Below, piece by piece: positions 25,776-28,383 of a stretch of 28,383 nt of DNA (its first letter is position 1; each line of letters starts with the position of its first letter). Source of the DNA: Pseudomonadota bacterium (lineage in GTDB: Bacteria; Myxococcota_A; Polyangia; Haliangiales; Haliangiaceae); assembly GCA_023428295.1 (NCBI GenBank), contig JAEYYV010000141.1, positions 1-28,383 on the forward strand, in the 5' to 3' direction. A program made the position numbers and the translations under genes. The notes under the pieces are model-generated. The model saw only the letters and a list, made by a program, of their open reading frames with translations. It was not told the DNA's origin and ran no database searches.

Positions 25776-25781
25776 TACAGT
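25776..25781 (+). promoter_or_regulatory. Candidate -10 (TACAGT), short-leader promoter
   Basis: TACAGT ends 8 nt before GTG 25790, which supports that start for the transporter over ATG 25742. Confidence 0.35.
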
Positions 25782-25789
25782 CGGCGGCC

Positions 25790-26626
25790 GTGTTCGCAGG
25801 GCTCGTCATGGTCACGCTGGCGGCAGCCTCGTGGGGCACGTGGAGCTTGTTCCTGCGACCGGCCGGGTTACCGCCGACGGTGACCGCGCCGCTGCTGTTC
25901 GCGGTGATGGGGCTCGCTGCCCTGCCCTTCGCGCTGCGGTCGCGCGCGATCGTGTGGACCAGGCGCGATGTCGGGCTGGTGCTCGCGAACGCGGCGTTCG
26001 ACTCGCTGAACATCCTCACGTTCTTCGGCGCGATTCACTACACGACCGTGGCGATCGCCGTGCTCACACACTACGCCGCGCCGATCTTCATCGCGTTGGC
26101 GGCGCCGCGCATCGACGGCGTCGCGACACCGGGTGCGCGACCGGCCGCAGCGGCGGCGCTCGTCGGACTGGTGATCGTTCTCGAGCCGTGGGGAGCGCCG
26201 GCGCACGGTGCGCTCGTCGGCGGCGCGCTCGGGCTGGTCAGCGCGGTTTGCTTTGCGGGCAACGCGTTCACGGTGAAGCGTCTCGCAGAGACGATCGGCG
26301 CCGCGCGCGCGATGTCGTATCACTCGCTGATCGCGGCGGCCGCGACGGCGCCGCTCCTCGCGTTCCACGATGGGGAGATCAGCGCGAAGAGCGTCGGCAT
26401 CGTCGCGATCGCGGCCGCGTCGATCGGCGCGGGGAGCGGCGTCGTGTACGCGGTAGGGCTCACGAGGATCGGCAGCGCGCGTGCGGCGGTCCTCACGTTT
26501 GCGGAGCCGTTGGTGGCGGTCGCTGTGGGTGTGCTCGCGTGGCACGAATCGCTGAACTGGACAGCAGCGCTCGGTGGAGCGCTCGTCCTCGGTGCGGGCA
26601 TCTACGTTGCAAGACCTGCCCGCTGA
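25790..26626 (+). CDS. EamA/DMT-superfamily transporter, 278 aa
   Basis: About ten transmembrane helices in two EamA halves; first half begins FAGLVMVTLAAASWGTW, and the second around residue 143 (GALVGGALGLVSAVCFAGNAF). Signature segments THYAAPIFIALAAPRI and FAEPLVAVAVGVL occur at equivalent places near the end of each half. ATG 25742 is in frame and would add 16 residues; GTG 25790 is preferred because of the -10 spacing. The stop (TGA) shares its last base with the ATG of the glycosyltransferase gene. Family members export or import amino acids, nucleotide sugars or other metabolites; substrate unknown. With a glycosyltransferase in the same unit, a sugar-linked substrate is possible. Confidence 0.85.
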   Translation: MFAGLVMVTLAAASWGTWSLFLRPAGLPPTVTAPLLFAVMGLAALPFALRSRAIVWTRRDVGLVLANAAFDSLNILTFFGAIHYTTVAIAVLTHYAAPIFIALAAPRIDGVATPGARPAAAAALVGLVIVLEPWGAPAHGALVGGALGLVSAVCFAGNAFTVKRLAETIGAARAMSYHSLIAAAATAPLLAFHDGEISAKSVGIVAIAAASIGAGSGVVYAVGLTRIGSARAAVLTFAEPLVAVAVGVLAWHESLNWTAALGGALVLGAGIYVARPAR

Positions 26627-27666
26627 TGTCGTCTCTGCCACGTGTATCCATCGTCATGCCCGCCTATAACGAGGAGCGCTACATCGAGGCGTGCCTCGCG
26701 AGCGTTCGAGCGCAGGACTATCCGAGCGAGCTCGTCGAGATCCTCGTCGCGGATGGTCGATCCGCCGATCGCACGCGGGAGATCATCGCACGCCTCACCG
26801 AGGCAGATCCGCGCATCCAGCTGATCGACAATCCGGCGCGCCTTCAAGCGGCCGGCCTCGGTCTCGCGGTGAAGGCAGCGACCGGCGACGTGATCGTTCG
26901 CATGGACGTGCACTGCGAGTACGCGCCGGACTACGTGCGCCGCTGCGTCGAAGCGCTCGACAAGACGGGCGCCGACAACGTGGGCGGTGCGCAACGCGCA
27001 CGATCGAAGACGCTGTTTCAACGCGCGCTGTGTGCTGCGCTCGGCAGCAAGCTCGGCACGGGCGGCGTCGGATATCGCGACGAGAACGCCGAAGGCTTCG
27101 TCGACACGGTGTTCCTCGGCGCATTCCGTCGCAAGGTGTTCGAGACGGTCGGCCTCTGGGACCCCGCGGCGATCACCAACGAGGATAGCGAGCTGAATCA
27201 GCGTATCCTCGAGAACGGCGGGAAGATCTATCTGTCGCGCGACATCGTCGTCCACTACTACCCGCGCGACTCGTTCAAGGCGCTCGCGACGCAGTACTTC
27301 CGCTACGGACGCGGCCGCGCGCGCACGCTGCTCAAGCTCGGGCGCTTCCCCAAGCTTCGTCCGTTGGGACCGTTCCTCGGGATGACCGGCATCGCAGCGA
27401 CGATCGTGCTGCCCCCGCTGTGGCCGCTCGCGCCCCTCGCGCTGGGTGCGTATCTCGCGGCGACGGGCATCGAAGCGATCCGCGTGTCGCGCTCGCTCGG
27501 CCTGGGTGCGACTCTGACGGTGTGGGCCATCTTCCCCGTGCTGCACGCGTCGCACGCGGCCGGCTTCTGGGCAGGCCTCGTGCGGTACATCCGTCAGCCG
27601 GATTGGCCCGAAACGCCCGAGGTGGTCGCGCCTGTCGAGGCCGCGCGCGTGCTGCGCGCCGTGTAG
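26626..27666 (+). CDS. Family 2 glycosyltransferase with C-terminal membrane helices, 346 aa
   Basis: TGATG coupling with the transporter gene. The GT-A fold starts VSIVMPAYNEERYIEACLASV, VEILVADGRSADRT; the metal-site segment is IVRMDVHCEY, and the acceptor/catalytic region NEDSELNQRIL (residues ~185-195). Three hydrophobic helices follow (residues ~250-315, e.g. GMTGIAATIVLPPLWPLAPLALGAYLAATG). The layout resembles succinoglycan/exopolysaccharide ExoA-like transferases. It probably adds a sugar to a lipid-linked glycan at the cytoplasmic face of the membrane. Confidence 0.85.
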   Translation: MSSLPRVSIVMPAYNEERYIEACLASVRAQDYPSELVEILVADGRSADRTREIIARLTEADPRIQLIDNPARLQAAGLGLAVKAATGDVIVRMDVHCEYAPDYVRRCVEALDKTGADNVGGAQRARSKTLFQRALCAALGSKLGTGGVGYRDENAEGFVDTVFLGAFRRKVFETVGLWDPAAITNEDSELNQRILENGGKIYLSRDIVVHYYPRDSFKALATQYFRYGRGRARTLLKLGRFPKLRPLGPFLGMTGIAATIVLPPLWPLAPLALGAYLAATGIEAIRVSRSLGLGATLTVWAIFPVLHASHAAGFWAGLVRYIRQPDWPETPEVVAPVEAARVLRAV

Positions 27667-27688
27667 CGACGGCGTCGCGAGCGTTGCC

Positions 27689-28383
27689 TTAGTCGAGAGG
27701 CAGCAGCGCCTTGTTGTCGGAGATGCGGATGAGCTCGCGCGCGATGGCGAGCCGCACGCCGAGCGTGACGCGCTCGGTGACCTGATCGGTCACGCGCGCG
27801 AAGCCGAGCAGTCGCGCCGAGTCGCGCACGAGCTCCGGCGTGGAGATACCGCCAGCCCGCTCGACGACGATGCGCGCTGCCGAGGCGAGCTCGGACAGCG
27901 GGACCTCCTCGATAGCGCGGCGCGCGGTGGCGTGCTGACCGGCGACACGCACCGGCGGCACCGAGGCCGGATCTTGATCCAGCCGCCACACGATCTTGTG
28001 CTCGTCGCCGAACTTGCCGCGGCCCTCGAGCGCGAGCGTGATCTGATCGCTCACGCGCTGCGAGAGACGACCGATGCCGAAGTAACCGCCCACGCGACGC
28101 GCGAGCAGATCGACGTGCATCGGCGCTTCGGCGGCCAGCACTTGCTCGACGATGCGCTGGACCTCGCCGAGGTAACGCGGCGCGAACAGATCGTCGGGCG
28201 TGCGACGCCCCGCGGGGATCGCGGCCGCGGTGTACGGGCCGATGGGGATCGCGTTGCGCGGGATCCGCGTCGGTGTCGTCGGTCCGTCGTATGCGGCGAG
28301 CGGCGTGGCGACCGTGGGGCCCGAGCCGGCAGCGAGCACGGCCGGCTCCGTCTTGCGCGGGATGCGCACGATCGGCGCGGAGC
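27689..28383 (-). CDS. C-terminal part of a DUF3320-type superfamily I helicase, 5'-partial
   Basis: The frame stays open to the right edge; GTG 28369 is unlikely to be the true start. The visible part has a Pro/Ala linker, then FAPRYLGEVQRIVEQVLAAE, APMHVDLLARRV and GIGRLSQRVSDQI, the pattern of DUF3320. A second related block follows near the end (ELASAARIVVERAGG, LLGFARVTDQVTERV). DUF3320 normally ends large proteins with DUF4011, a split SF1 helicase and a nuclease-like domain, some of which occur in defence loci (Hhe-type). The helicase and nuclease domains would be outside the window. Confident for the domain, moderate for the whole protein. Confidence 0.7.
   Translation of the reverse strand, partial: SAPIVRIPRKTEPAVLAAGSGPTVATPLAAYDGPTTPTRIPRNAIPIGPYTAAAIPAGRRTPDDLFAPRYLGEVQRIVEQVLAAEAPMHVDLLARRVGGYFGIGRLSQRVSDQITLALEGRGKFGDEHKIVWRLDQDPASVPPVRVAGQHATARRAIEEVPLSELASAARIVVERAGGISTPELVRDSARLLGFARVTDQVTERVTLGVRLAIARELIRISDNKALLPLD

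Noticed and set aside
25742..25789. ATG 25742 as start of the EamA transporter
   Set aside because: It adds 16 poorly conserved residues before the first helix and lies upstream of the best -10; not excluded.

Overview
The window is very GC-rich and almost fully coding, with many GTG starts, 4-bp start/stop overlaps and numerous predicted lipoproteins with low-complexity linkers. Together with the two-component systems, PQQ-type sugar dehydrogenase paralogues and a DUF3320 helicase tail, this suggests a chromosomal segment of a Myxococcota bacterium (Polyangia/Haliangia-like). That assignment is inference; the window has no rRNA or marker gene to fix it. I saw no tRNA, rRNA, CRISPR array, insertion sequence or phage gene, and no gene-free stretch above about 130 bp.

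Layout. 1-4100 (+): the end of a large membrane iron-sulfur protein fused to HEAT-like repeats and a cyclic-nucleotide-binding domain, then an unknown protein. 4120-7840 (+): a lipoprotein-rich block. It includes two paralogous small lipoproteins ending in the same heptapeptide GRGFILS; the second overlaps a ferritin-like diiron protein gene, which overlaps another lipoprotein gene. Two more low-complexity lipoproteins follow. 7898-10639 (-): orphan ModA, a Cys/Met-metabolism PLP enzyme and an ATP-grasp ligase, tightly packed. 10722-13121 (+): PhoB/PhoR-type pair behind a Pho-box-like site. 13155-14000 (-) and 14030-14413 (+): a metal-receptor-fold protein and a small membrane protein, divergent across 29 bp. 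14424-17985 (+): two PQQ-type sugar dehydrogenase lipoproteins and an alpha/beta hydrolase. 17986-23274 (-): a five-gene run of S37-type peptidase, SDR oxidoreductase, unknown protein, single-domain response regulator and membrane histidine kinase. 23338-28383: YchF (+), methyltransferase (-), unknown protein (+), EamA transporter and glycosyltransferase (+), and the C-terminal end of a DUF3320 helicase-like protein (-) running off the right edge.

Two patterns cut across the annotation. First, about a dozen transcription-unit-leading genes have a TANNNT-like -10 hexamer ending only 5-8 nt before the start codon and usually no Shine-Dalgarno, which predicts widespread leaderless mRNAs. Secondly, the duplicated GRGFILS tail on otherwise diverged lipoproteins, with translational coupling to a diiron protein, is the best candidate here for an undescribed system.
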